A stretch of DNA of 64,000 nt, taken from positions 62,519,718 through 62,583,717 of the forward strand of contig JALGPY010000004.1 in the NCBI GenBank assembly GCA_023055425.1. Direction: 5' to 3'. This document shows positions 1 to 12,204 of this stretch, one piece after another (the stretch's first letter is position 1; every line of letters begins with the position of its first letter). This DNA comes from Linanthus parryae (Eukaryota; Streptophyta; Magnoliopsida; Ericales; Polemoniaceae). The translations under genes were made by a program, and so were the position numbers. The notes beneath the pieces were generated by a model, which saw only the letters and a program-made list of their open reading frames with translations, ran no database searches and had not been told where the DNA came from.

Positions 1-1559
1 TTCTGGAACTCTGTTCAGGACCAGTCTTGTCATTTTCACTAAAAATCCAATTTTCAGAAACTTTTTGAACCCCCTCTTTCTTGTGTACTAACTAGACACA
101 TATAATATTAATTCTGGAGAAGATGAGCATCATTGCTATTCTCTAATGGGTAGTAATCACCTTTTGAAGTTGAGATTTACTTTCAGAATTGTCTCTGCAC
201 AACACTCTTTGTTTATTTTATATCTTCATTTCTATAATAGCTATTAACAAGATTCTAGATGTTTCAGAAACTAGACACATTTTTCTACCTTATGAGAGAG
301 TTTCAAAATTTTTAAAAGTATTTTGGTATTGTAAATATGGCTCTAAAGTCAGAGCTACAAATCTGTCCAGGTTTGTAGTTTCACATTTTTATAATAACTT
401 TAATTTTCACATGCCTAAGTGTTGGATTTGATGTGTTTTGATAAGTGAACATACTTATATGTGCATTTGTGACAAATGTAATTATTTAGCATGTATGTTA
501 CATTTGGATTATGTATGTGTAACTTGGTGGTAATGAGTACGTATATGTGATTGTAGACATCGGGTTCGTAGGAGACGAGTTTGTGCCTTCGGAATTCTAG
601 GATTGCTCTTTGTGTCTCGCGCTTGTATATCCTTTGGTAAGTATATGTGTGCAACATTTACAAACCAAATTTAGATTTTAGTTGATTTTCAAACTTGCAA
701 ATTAGGTTATGAAAATAAAAATTGGAGCATGTGAGAACTTTTAATAATATATATCGTACTCGTTGAAAATTACTTGGGAAAAAAAAACTTTGAGTTGTGA
801 ACAGAAAATTTGTTTGAAACCGGGAATCAATAATACACTCATAATAGATATAGGGCTATGTACGGAGTTATATTGTGGCTATTGTCGGGGACGCCAAGCG
901 ATCCCCCAACTATATAGCCGGAAGCAATGCTTCACTTCATTGGATAAACTTAAATGTTTAAAATCCACCCCCGATGAGCCTATATGTATCAAGGTATTGC
1001 GGCCAAGGGGTTTATAGAGCTAGAGTGCTACTTATACTTGTACGAGTCACTACGGTATAGGGGTGTCGACACTTAAGGCCTTTTAGCTAGAATTTGTGAG
1101 CGGGGATTGACGTATGTGCTCCCATAACGCTCCGAGAAATAGGGTTGTTAAACCCTAGAATGAACCCTTTAGCGATTCATTGTGATTCCTCCGTCTACAT
1201 TGATACCGTTGGTGGCTCTAGATATGCCTCAACCAAATGAAAACGTTAAAGTAACTTGTTACAACAATTAAACAATTGTTTTAAATTTCTGAAAATATTA
1301 TTTCGTTTTTACTGTCATTATTTAAATTCTTCTTACCTCTTTTTGTAACTTATAACTGTGCTTCCTAGCCATCTATTTACGCGTTGTAGCCTATATTTAC
1401 TCAGTTTTAACTGGCTTTATTTAAATTGTGGTGCTCCATTATTTTATTTTAAATCACCACAGGTTCGAGCTCGCGAGGGAGGGGGACGTTCAACTAAATA
1501 TAGGAAACGGTAGTATATAGATCACGTAGCCTCCATGAAAGTTCTTTTCTTTTGGTAGT
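1..1559. other. AT-rich intergenic DNA, no gene recognised
   Basis: I see no convincing coding region. Open frames here are short (80-84 codons), lack recognisable domains and look like chance. Between about 880 and 1250 the base composition is less AT-rich and the text resembles worn LTR or transposon sequence, but I found neither paired termini nor a target-site duplication, so I make no element call. Confidence 0.5.
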
Positions 1560-1759
1560 CGTATCACTTTTGTTTTTTTGTGAACAACGATGTACAAACG
1601 TTTTATTGTAAATAGTAATGTAATCGGTGAGTTTTGTTTGATCGCATATAACCAAGAACCGTGGTCCTACTCCGTTACCCTAAGAGGTTCATCACCTTGG
1701 GTGGAGGGCACTTTTCATAATTCCCGAAGGTTCGGAAATTATGGAGTGTTTCATGCGGC

Positions 1760-1895
1760 GACAGCTGACGTGGCACCAGATTAAATGTGACAGCTGACGT
1801 GGCATTGACATGTAATCACATTCACCCTTTGTGCTGATGTGGCAAGCCACGTGTCGCTGGCTGGACCACCATGTGGCGTTCGAGTCATCACGTGC
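1760..1895. promoter_or_regulatory. Cluster of ACGT-core (G-box/ABRE-like) motifs with a short direct repeat
   Basis: The 16-mer GACAGCTGACGTGGCA occurs at 1760-1775 and again at 1789-1804. CACGTGTC follows at 1848-1855 and a further CACGTG near 1889. ACGT-core motifs of this kind are bound by plant bZIP and bHLH proteins; that binding is known for the motif class and is not shown here. No intact gene follows closely. The nearest downstream coding remnant is the copia relic from 2707, so these may be worn LTR promoter elements. Confidence 0.35.
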
Positions 1896-2385
1896 TGACA
1901 TGGCTCAGTCCGAGAGGCGGTACCTAACCAAGGTCGACGCGCCAACGCCCGGAGGCGCGTCCGCCCTCCTCCGGCCACCATTTTTTGACCAATTTTTTTT
2001 TCTGGGTATTCCAGATTGAATTTCATATTTTTGGGTATTTTGCATAAATTTTGGAAAAAAAATTGATTATTTTCAGATCAATTAATTAGTGTTTAGCACT
2101 TCCCAAGGCAATCATGCGACCTGAAACACAATGTCTTCAATCCAATTTTTGTGTGGGGACTAAGACTATGTTTCCATATTGCCTACTATAGGTGGTGAGA
2201 CTATAGGAGATTTGTAAAACGATTTGATTACTTAGAATAATTAGATTATTTCTTATTAATTTATAATAGTTATTGTTCAATTCTTGAAATTTTTAGAAAA
2301 TTTTAGAATGTTCATTATGATGTTTTACATATTATTGTGGGTTGAATGGATGTGTTTGGTGCATGGATGTGCCTTAGATGTGATT

Positions 2386-2469
2386 GTTTTATTATTTATG
2401 TTTTGATTTTGGTTTAATAAATTGTATGTTTTATTATTTATGTTTTGATTTTGGTTTAATAAATTGTAA
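2386..2469. repeat. 42-bp tandem duplication, two near-identical copies
   Basis: Unit 1 is 2386-2427 and unit 2 is 2428-2469. Both start GTTTTATTATTTATG and run through TTTAATAAATTGTA. It is a local, AT-rich tandem duplication just upstream of the degenerate copia relic. No function is implied. Confidence 0.85.
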
Positions 2470-2706
2470 GTTTTATTATGCAATCAACGGCATGCGTGTC
2501 CTGCCTCTCTACATACTCTATTGTCTTCTCTTCAACCACTCGCCTCTAGGGAGGTTCTTCTAATTAAAAATAATATAGTTAGTGAAGATTGAAGAAAGAA
2601 GCTTCAAAGAGATGGCAAAACCAATAACCATAGAGCATGGTGCATGGAGCAAAGAAAACGTTAGGTCTTGGTGGAGTCCTTATGTGACACTAGTAAGTTT
2701 TAATCG

Positions 2707-5700
2707 ATGACTCATGTTTTAGGAGCTAAGAAAATGCTAGTTTTAATTTCCACTTTGTCTCATACTTTCAGTTATGTCAAATTCCAGTCTCATCCCTTTC
2801 CTGCCGTAAAGCTAAATGGTGACAACTTCCTCACATGGTATCGTAGTACGATTTACCACATAATGGAAAAGGATTTGTCTGACCACTTGCATCTAGTGAT
2901 ACTCGAATCTTGGGATCCCGAAGGTGGCGCCACCGAGGCATTCACACGTGATCTTGAGGCTTACCAACAGTGGGAGGCCGAGGACAAGATATCATATTTG
3001 GAATTGCTAGGTTTGGTAGAGGATAATTTCGCCGAACAAATCAAAATTACTTTTGTAAATAGCTTGTGCGAAAGACATTTTAACGGCATATGGAACTTTC
3101 AATGACTTCATGGCAAAATATTTATATATGATGCTTGCCACCTGAAAAAGAAATATAGTCACTCGATGGCTCAGCATCTGAGAGCTCTTTCACTCATGAT
3201 TATTGGGCTAAGATCTACGGGACGCTACTTATCCTATGATCAACAACTTAGAGCTCTTATACTATCTCTGCCCGATTCATGGGATGCCATGAAACGAGTG
3301 TTGACAGAAAGTGACAATATCATAAATTTTGATGAAGTCAAGCCTTTTGATATTGAGACACGGAGACTTGATATTACTAGGTCTGCAGGTCAAGAACTAA
3401 CGATAGAGGATAATCCATCCTCGGCAAGTTGACCTGGTAGGAAATGGAACGAAGAGGATAATGAAGCTAGAAGCAAATGCCAAATGGGCCAGTGCCCCAA
3501 GATTAGTAAGCGCCAGATGAAGAAAATTTACTGGAACCAAAGAAACATGAAAGAAGTAGTGTGCTACAACTTTCAGATGAGTGGACACTTCGCTAGTGAT
3601 TTCGCCGAGTCAAAGGTATGCCATAATCTAAAAAATGACTATTTTGTTACTAGTCAAGTTTTATTTCCGACTCTCCTCATTTGTGGGTTGTAAACTCAGG
3701 TGCAAGCGACTACCTATCATGTTACCGGGACGCATGCACGGATTATCGGCGGGTACCAGCTGGCAGTTGAAAGGGGGAAATGGGAACAACGATTTCTTTT
3801 ATGTGCTAGGTCTAGGCACGTATCGGCTGGAGTTGCAGCCTAGAAAGACGCTTGTTCTTCATGACGTTCTATGCGCACCTTATGCACACAAGAACCTTAT
3901 TTCTGTTTATAAGCTTCTAGATTTGGATTATAGACTTGTTTTTTAGGTTAGAGTTGCCAAACTGTTTTGTGGCAATACTCATTTTGAAACTGGTTATATA
4001 TAATAGTTTGTCTTATTTAGACATTCTTAATTATGACATTAGTAATGATTCTAAATATTTTTCGTTCACTTACATCTTCTAGTGATGAAACTTATTTCAC
4101 TAGATGACATGCTAGATTAGGACACACATGACACGATAGTATGAACAGGCTCGCTAGAGCTTGGAAAGTTGTCCAAGATCTCTTTACTTGTATGTGATTC
4201 TTGCCTTGCAGGAAAGGCTAAAGGCAAACCATTTGGTAAAGCAGTAAGAGAAACTGATCATTTACAACTCATTCATTCTGATGTTTGTGGTCCATTGAAT
4301 GTTAGAGCTAGACATGGTGACTTAGCTAGTGAACAACCCATCATAGAGGATGATGGTGCTGAATTTCCCTCTTGGCGAAGGAGCGCTCATGGGAGAAAAT
4401 CCCGTCCACGATTTGTCGTAGAAGGGGAGGTCATGTTGGTCACCTCGCATGACGATGATGAACCTACGACAGTTTTCCAGGCTCTATCATCACGTGACAA
4501 GAAGGATGGGAAGTTTCTTTACAAGACAAGTTAGAGTTTATGAGTACCAACCATGTTTGGGACTTGGTTGACTTGCCGCATGGACGCAGGGCCATTGGAA
4601 ACAATTGGGTTTTCAAGGTCAAGCGAAAGGCAGACAGAAGCATAGAAAAGCATAAGGATCGGCATAAGGCTCGCTGCTACACCCAACAACAGGGTGTTGA
4701 CTCTGAAGAAACATTCCCCAATGGTGAGAGTAGCGTTTATCTGCCATATATTGGCAATAGTATCGAACATGAACTTAGAGATACATCAAATGGATGTAAA
4801 GACATCATTTCTCAATGAAGAACTCAACGAGGAGATCTATATATGGACTTAAACAGTCCTCAAGGAAGTGGTATTTGAAATTCCATCGGGACATTGTAAC
4901 ATATGGGTTTACATGGTCGATGAGAATCATTTTGTATATTCAAGCTCTCCAGAAAACAAGTTCATGATCTTGTCACTATACGTACATGACATAATATTGG
5001 CCAGTAATGACATAGGATTACTCGAAACCACAAAGGGATGGTTACCCTCACGTTTTCTATGAAGGATATTGGTAAGGCAAGCTACATTCTTCGGATTAAG
5101 ATCCTGAGAGACCGTTCTAAAATACTTCTGAGATTTTTTCAAGAGGTGAACATTAGGAAGATACTTGAACGGTTCCAGATGTGGGACTCAAAACTATTCG
5201 AGACTCCTATTGCTCATAGAGAGAAGCTTAGCCTCGATATGTTTCATCTAAAACCACAAGAGAAAGACCAAATGTTAAAAGTACCCTACGCAAGTGCTGT
5301 TGGGATTCGTATGTGCGCAATGATGTGTACTAGACTCGACATATGTCACGATGTCGATTTAGTTAGCAGATATCTGTTGAACCCTGGTGTTGGACACTAG
5401 AAAGCAGTTAAGAGGATACTCTGATATCTTAAAGGTTCTAAGGATTACGTGTTGTGCTATCGGGGCTTGGAGCTTCGACTTGTTGGCTACAGTGATGCTG
5501 ATTGGGGTGGGGACCTAGACGCACTAAAATCCACCTCAGGATACGTCTTCATGCTGGGTCGCGAAGCTATCACATGGAGCAGCAGCCGGCAGACTTGCAC
5601 TTCTCTATCAACCATGGAAGCGGAATACATCTCCTGTTCTGCTGCAGACTACAGTGTGTTTGGCTAAAAAAAATTCTGGACAGCTTAAGAACCGGTTACA

Positions 5701-5910
5701 ATACGTTGTTATAGTTTGGCGGCCATAACATGCGCTGAAGATCCGAAATACCACAGTAATGCCAAACACATCGAGATAAAGTGATTTATCACTTCATCAG
5801 GGAAGTGGTAGCTAAGGGAGAGATTTCCTTATAACATATTCCTACGAATTAGATGTTGGTTGACCCAATGACCAAACCCGTTGGTCATGCTAGGATTATA
5901 GGACTAGGTA
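2707..5910 (+). pseudogene. Degenerate Ty1/copia gag-pol polyprotein
   Basis: Broken reading frames in copia order. The gag-like stretch (2707-3432) contains a 'LNGDNFLTWYRST' segment. A worn zinc knuckle follows near 3565 (CYNFQMSGHFASDFAESK; the last Cys is lost), then protease-like and pre-integrase sequence (4169-4310, CDSCLAGKAKG, HSDVCGPLN). The integrase core is deleted. Reverse transcriptase begins at 4534 (VWDLVDLP, WVFKVKRK), and its YVDD box reads YVHD near 4980. RNase H (GYSDADWGGD, STMEAEYIS) ends at 5667, followed by the usual copia C-terminal tail in broken frames to about 5900. At least seven stops or frameshifts separate the pieces, so it cannot encode a working polyprotein. 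The younger gypsy element at 6182 sits in its 3' non-coding part. Confidence 0.9.
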
Positions 5911-6176
5911 AAGGTGAGCCATTTCTAGATTTCAGACTGATAAATATTTGAGACATTGATGATTGTATTTTAATTGGATTTTCTTTGATTATTTGCGTGT
6001 TGTCTTGATACATGCTTAATATGTTGCATTTCCTGTAGTAGCATAGAGCATGCCGCGCTGACAAAAAATCGGCTTCATTACACGAGCCTTCGCCTTTACG
6101 ATACCCTAGATGGTGAGCAAAGATGAGACATATTCCCGATCAAAGCTAGACGTCAATCAAACAAATTCACTTGTCG

Positions 6177-6181
6177 CCTTG
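6177..6181. repeat. Left target-site duplication CCTTG of the Tat gypsy element
   Basis: CCTTG directly precedes the left LTR and is repeated exactly at 21309-21313, right after the other LTR. A perfect 5-bp duplication shows that the element is complete and still flanked by its original insertion site. Confidence 0.95.
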
Positions 6182-6808
6182 TGTGCACAAGAGATTCCGG
6201 CGGGGAGGCCTCCGTGTGCACCGTGTGTAGTGGATCAAGGATCGCACAGGAAGAGTGGGGTTGTGTGTAGGGAGAGAGTAAGTCAGTAGCAATGTCTGAG
6301 AGAGAGACAGAGGTTTGGCAGAGCTTCCGCGTATGGTCAGTGTGTTCTCCTTTGTATGGAAAGGTTGACGATCAATATATACTGGAGAACGTGACTGTTG
6401 TAGTGTGGTTAATGCGCCCATTGATGGCGTCTTAATTAGCTTAACCATAACGGCACGTTCGTCCGAGTATATAGGGACCGTTACAGCACGTGGTGCGCGA
6501 ATACCGGAACCGTTACGAGGTTGACCGGGTTTGACCGGATTGACCGGGTTTATGGAGCTCGTGCCATAAATCTCTCAAAACAGTTACTAAAGGTCGCGTG
6601 CGGGCTTCGCTCGCACGCGACAGGGCTTACTCTAGCCTCCAAACCACAAGATCCCTACAAGTCCCGTGCAGTGGTATGCGAGGGCTCTGTCTCGCAGCCC
6701 CCACATGGATCAGCTCGGCTGGTGATCCAGTGTGTATGGAGCACAATATGGTGTGCTGGATGGCTGCCACGTGGCCAAGATCTGTCATGTTAGAAAGCAG
6801 TATCTACA
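6182..6808 (-). repeat. 3' LTR of the Tat element (left copy)
   Basis: It begins TGTGCACAAG and ends TATCTACA on the plus strand, so the termini are TG...CA. It matches 20682-21308 at equal length with about seven substitutions. In element orientation this is the 3' LTR, because the polypurine tract abuts its inner edge. Confidence 0.95.
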
Positions 6809-6812
6809 TTAG

Positions 6813-6822
6813 CCCCCTTTCT
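6813..6822 (-). other. Polypurine tract of the Tat element
   Basis: On the minus strand this reads AGAAAGGGGG, a few bases inside the 3' LTR. This is the expected place for the RNase H-resistant primer of plus-strand DNA synthesis. It confirms that the retrotransposon is oriented on the minus strand. Confidence 0.8.
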
Positions 6823-6937
6823 GCGCGTGAAGACTCATAGCCGTATAGACTTCCATGCGCGGAAACCAACATACGCGTCGCCGCCACGCACCAATTCAAA
6901 TTCGGGTAAGTTCAGCCCCCGTGCGTGTCATTATGAC

Positions 6938-7080
6938 CTAAAACCCCTAGAGTCGTGCCGTCTGACCTTTAGGGTTTTAGGCGTGACGTCAGCTTGTCCT
7001 GTGATTGCGCGATTCGACGGTGACGGTTGCGATTCGACTATCGAAAGGACGCAACCCTTCATTGTTTTGGATAAATACCT
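6938..7080 (+). promoter_or_regulatory. Putative promoter of the antisense PMD gene
   Basis: A TATA-like ATAAATACC lies at 7071-7079. About 80 bp upstream is the perfect bZIP/CRE-type palindrome TGACGTCA (6984-6991). Telomere-box-like AAACCCCTAG and AGGGTTTTAG stretches lie at about 6939-6981. This is the layout of an ordinary plant gene promoter, reading away from the 3' LTR towards the PMD gene. A candidate 5'-UTR intron runs from about 7236 (AAG/GTTGG) to 7495 (CCACAG), two bases before the ATG. Expression is an inference; the motifs are seen. Confidence 0.55.
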
Positions 7081-7497
7081 TGTATCCCCCATTATTGCAA
7101 AGCATCACTTCTTTCTCTTAAAGTGAATGGTACCCGGAGATCTTCGAGAGCAGATCCAGATAATCAATCACCAGTTCAGAACTGCAAATCGTATTCTTCA
7201 ATTGTGCATATCCAAGCAGGCTTCAAGGAAACAAGGTTGGCCTCGTTTACTTTTGATTTAAGATACCAGTGTTATGCTTTGAACTGCGTTGAATCTGTAA
7301 ACCCATGAAATTTGTGAAGAGGCTTTGATCTTTGAACCTTCTTCGTTTTAATCTTTCAACAATATTGGATCTTGCAACTCCCCAATTTCTGAAATCGATA
7401 CCGGAACTGTTCGTCTTCCTTTGCATAGATCTTGAATTCCAAAATTCAAACTGAAGTGTGGTATTTCTCCCCCCTTTTTTCTTGCTCTTCCACAGGA

Positions 7498-10400
7498 ATG
7501 GCCAAGACAAGAGTAACCAGGCCCGTGAAAGAAGATGAAGAGATACCCGACCTTCCGCAGGCCTTGTGGCGAAAAGCCCCCTTTTTAGGCGGCAAAGATT
7601 TCTACCATGCGAGGGTAAAGGCGAAGAGGATGCCTGATCCTGTTCCAGTTGAGCGATTGCTGACGCTGACTCGCCCAGTTAACTCAGCCTTGCTCGAGTT
7701 GGTTGGTTCCGAGGATGTAGTTCGATTGGGGATCGAGAACGGGCACTTCCCATATACTGCGATTTCTACTCAGGCGTTCGTCCAGAAATTGGACTATATG
7801 GATGAGTGGATTGACCACGTGTTGGATCATCACGCCGAGACTCTTAATGAAGCCGGCGTATACTTTGCTATCCGTGCTATGAAGGGTGCTGCCGTGAAGT
7901 TGGATCAGTCCATGCTTCTAGACCTTCTGTCCCGTTACTCGCCTGCGACTCATACGTTCCATTTTGCTGAGTTCGAGGCTGCCCCGACACTCGAGGACGT
8001 TCAAATGATGTATGAGCTTTCCCCCATGGGCGAGGTGGACCCTCTGAGTCCCTTGAGGACATCTGCGGAGATTGCCTTGTACACGCAGATGGAGGAATGC
8101 CTAGCAGAGGTGAAGAAAATCTCCACTCGGTGGACCACCACGAAGCCTCTTCCTAACTGGCAGCTGGTTGATACATCCGCGAAGAATACCTGGAACAAAT
8201 GGTTGCAGTACTTCTTTCGAGATTATGCGAACAGCAGCATTACTAAGAAACTCCTGAGTGAAGATCCAGAGGCCGAGAATTACGTAGAGGGCAAGGGTTA
8301 TCACTTGACCCTTTGTGCTTTTCTCTGTGCCTGGCTGTCGAGGTACTTGATTGATGGTCACCCCCATGACGGAGTCTTCTACCATGTGTTGCCACTTGCT
8401 GTGAGGCTCGCTCTTGGCCAGAGGGTCGCACTCGGACCCTTGGTCCTGGGTACGCTGTACTATAGGCTTGATCAGCTGGTTCTGGCCATGAGGGAGTCGC
8501 GTGGCCGCCTCGATGTACTGACTTTTGTCAATATTTCCTTTTTGACAATGTGGGTGTTCGAGCGCTGGCCGTCTTATGCTCCAACTGCTCTCCAACTTGA
8601 TAAGTGGTGTCCCCCAGGCGAGACAGAAGCACGCAACAGCGGAAGAGCTGCAAGATGGTTCGGAACAGGCAACACCAAGTGCGTTTGGAGTTTGATATGC
8701 GACAAACGGAAGGAGTTTACTGCCAGGCCCTATGCCACGCGCATTGAGAATGTGCGATGGTTCCCAAAGCTGTACCCCTCTAAAGGTATGGTTTTTTCAG
8801 AAGAGCTCCTCTTTGAAGGGAGACCTCATTTCCATGAGCGTTACCGCGAGTTCTTTTGCTGGTGTCTGCGAGGTTCCCTTCCTGCCCTTGCAGAGCATAT
8901 TCGTGAGCTCGCACCGAGGTATGAAAAGCTTACCGTGGACGTTGACCCCACTCGAGTTTCTCCTCAGTTTGGTTTCGATGCGGTGGCCCCATCAATCTGG
9001 CCCCAGTCCATTGTCAGAGGATGCTACAAGCGCTTGCTAACAAAGGAGTGCAAGACGGTTTTCATGAACAACCTTCCTTTTGAGCAGCCTGCGGGAACCC
9101 ACGAGGGTGGTTGTTCCCAGAACTGGCTCGCATACTGGGTTGCCCAGCAAACGAGGATTGAGACGGAGTCGGCCGCGCAGTCAGGTAGATCTCCCTTGAT
9201 CAAAAGGAACTCCTTTCCGTTTCGCCCTACTTGCAGTCTGAGCGAGTCTGAGTATGGTTGTTACTCACTGTGGGATCGGGAGAACCATTTGTGCCCTGAT
9301 GTCATTCTGAAGGAGCAAGTTGCCGCAATTAAGAAGGGCGATACGCATGTCGCCAGATATAGCAAGGCATTTGCGGAGGTAAGCGGTTTCTCCACATGCA
9401 TTAAGCTTCTTGATTTCCTTATGCTGACATGTTCACTCTGTACGGTTGTAGTGTCATGTGCGGCGATTCGCATCTGGCGATCGCTCCAAGTCATTGGTCA
9501 ACGCCATCGTTGCCACCAGGAGAGAAGGGCAGTCGTTCCGGCTATCGTGGAGGATGGAACCTGAGCTCGAATGAAGATTCGCGCGGTCATGAATGCTTTT
9601 GCTGACTCGCTGATAGACAATCCTCCGGCTCCGTCTCCTCCTGGAGATGACCCGTCTCCTCCAGCGACTGCGGCGCCAAGAGTAAAGAGACCTAGGCAAA
9701 AGGGAATTACGATTTCTTCCCCTAGGAATGCCCCAGCTTCTCCCCCAGTGAGATCCCTTTCTATCAAGGACAAAGGCAAAGGTCGCATGCCCAGCAAAGT
9801 GCGGAAAGATCTCGCAGTTGAGACCTTTGTTCCATTCAATCAAGAGGAAGAAGAAGAGAGGGGGGAGCCCCAAGCGAGTGATGAAGAAGAAGTAACAGTT
9901 GTGATGCATGAGGAAGAATCAGGAGGTACCTCCGTCGCATTTCTTTTCCCGTTATCGTAACTTCTTTGCACTTCTTTTCTTTAAATCAATTGGGTATTCG
10001 CAGATGATGATGATGAAACCATTGGTGGCCTTGTGGCCAAGAGACAAAAGAGAGATGCCCATTCTGGCATTTCAGATGAGCCCATAAGCGAGGACGTTCT
10101 TGCTGAGTCCCGGAAGACAGCCGCGGAAGCTGCTGAAAGAAGAAGGCGGCGAGAGGAAGAGGAGCTCGAGCGTGTGAAACAGCGGAGCCTTGAAGAGCAA
10201 CATGTTGACGACTTAGTGCGTCCAGTTGGCGAGGAAGACGAGCTTCCCAAAGAAGTGGCTCCTCATGCGGAAGAGGAAGATGAGGTTTCCGGAGAGGATG
10301 CAGCGGCCTTGGAGCAAGTCCAAGCAGACTTCGAAGAGATCGCAGGTGGTGATAAAGGTGAGATCTTCAATCTCGCAGTGACTTATAGAGATGTTATTGT

Positions 10401-11786
10401 GGGTGCGTTAAAGCATGGTGTGTCAAAGGCTGACATTCGCCGTTGGTTAGTAGGCAAATGCGGAGAACCCTCAGGTAACTATTTGAGTGATTCGCACGTA
10501 CTAGGCTCTTAGCAACTTAAGGCAGAATCATGACTGGTTTATTCGCATCCCAGGTCACGCTTCTCTTAAAGACTTGCTTAGTGAGGACACACTGATAGGG
10601 CATGGTTCCACGTCCTTAGTGTATGATGAGGATACCTCAATCCCACCTTCGCGTGGAGGTGCTTTCTCTTAGCTTTAGCAAAGATAGCAAAATAACTTAT
10701 AACGCAAGTTGCCTCATGTCATCTCATTTAATGTCGCAGGTTATGCTGAAGAACGAGAGTCGGAGCAGAGAAGTCAGCCTTCTGCGTCCTATGTTCCAAT
10801 TCCGAGCTCCCATACCGAGAAGCCCGTCGCAGCTGCTGACCACACGGGTGAGCCTCGTGAGGACATCATCGAGCTTTCCGACGATGCTGGAGCTGACACT
10901 GTGTTGGTGGATGAAGATGTCCATGCTAGTGCTGAGGTAGGAAGGACAAGTGCTGCTGATGTTCTCGCATCTGAGAGCGTCCTTCGCCAAGCGACTTCGG
11001 CTGTCCCTTCGCCTCCGGCGACGACTGAGCCCGAGGCACCTATTCCTGCGTGGAGCATTTGGGGCTCGCAGGTTGGGAATGCAGTCGCAGCTGGTGCGGC
11101 CTACACTCTTCCTCCCGACTACGAGAGATTGGAGCTCGCAGCTGATAGGAGAGCTATGGAGCGAGGACAATCTTTGAACAACTCGGCAGCCCGCATTCCT
11201 TCCCTTCATGAGATTCTGGAAGGAACTGGTAAGTAGAGCTTTACTGTTCGCACGTCGCATTATTCGCTTTCGAGTTTTGACATCATAACCTATTTTTGAC
11301 GTCTCCTCAGGTTTGAAGCAAACCGATGTAGACTGGGTGGTTCGAATGCGTCTGACCTACCCCCGATCATTTGTGAGATCTCTGGAGATCGGGCCTTTTG
11401 ACAGGAGGCTGTTCCTTACTGAAGCCATTTGGATATTGGAGCAGCTGTCTGCAGCTACGCCTGCGACCATTTCGGTCCAGAGTGCTGAATTGCTATGTGG
11501 CATGTGCCAAAATCTCGTGACCAAAGTCCAAGGTAGAATGGGCTTCAAGTTTCTCAAGGACAGAGTCACGCTGATTCGCGCAGCCATAACTTTGAAACTC
11601 GGTCACCAGAATCTCGCAGCTGAGATGCAGAAGGTGGAGCAGCAGAAGCAAAAGGTTGATGAAGCTCTGAAGCTGTATCATGAGATGAATGCCAGGTGCG
11701 AGTTACTGAAGCAAGAAGTGAAACAAGTAGAGAAGCTGAGCGAGCAGTTCGCGCCCCAAGACTCCTTAATCAAGAATTTGCTTTGA
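7498..11786 (+). CDS. Plant mobile domain (PMD) protein, six exons, antisense inside the Tat element
   Basis: Exons by splice signals and reading frame: 7498-9378, 9452-9925, 10004-10474, 10554-10658, 10740-11228, 11311-11786. All five introns are 73-95 bp with GT...AG ends. The last four junctions fall at codon phase 1 and each rebuilds an open frame. The predicted protein is about 1,298 residues if one frameshift is allowed. Exon 1 (627 residues) has the plant mobile domain signature THTFHF...TLEDVQMM near residues 154-170 and aromatic-rich repeats typical of the family. Exons 2-5 encode a Pro/Ser- and Glu-rich, probably disordered linker. Exon 6 ends in a Gln/Lys/Glu-rich coiled coil. PMD proteins include Arabidopsis MAIN/MAIL1 (silencing, genome stability) and transposon-borne relatives. 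In exon 2 the frame ends at a TGA (9572-9574) while the next frame opens at 9571, so one base is missing, or my junction is wrong there. Role in the element unknown. Confidence 0.8.
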
Positions 11787-12204
11787 TTTTTCGAATCTTG
11801 CAAAAATAGCAAGAAAAATAGCTGAAACATTAATGTAATGTCTTGAACATTAATGTAATGTTGCTAGGGTTTCTCCCCCTTCTTTTTTTTAACAAGAACA
11901 ATGAATTTTCCCGTTTTGCCCTTTTTCGGGATTTGATTGGATATTCCTGTGCATATCCAATTATGACATCAGCAATTGATTCTCTGCTTGATTTTCGCGC
12001 TAATTTCTCGGCAGATAAGCACGCTTCCGTTGGGAAGTCCATCCGAATCATGACTATCCGTCATTTATTAGGATACGCAACTGAATCGTCGTAGCCTTTA
12101 GTAGGGTAATTGATTGTTACCGCTTTTCAAGGCGTAAGTGATTGAACTTACCCTCTTTTTGAATTTTGCTGACTCATCTTAGGCAACTGAAGAGTCTGTA
12201 CAGG
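11787..12204. other. Tail of the PMD gene and spacer inside the Tat element
   Basis: No coding region is recognised. AATGTAATG repeats at about 11829-11863 could be part of a plant polyadenylation region for the upstream PMD transcript. The remainder is T-rich and then leads into a TATA-like box at about 12208. Confidence 0.4.

Noticed and set aside
8101..8595. 164-codon minus-strand frame under the PMD exon
   Set aside because: Shadow of the long PMD exon on the other strand; no domain.
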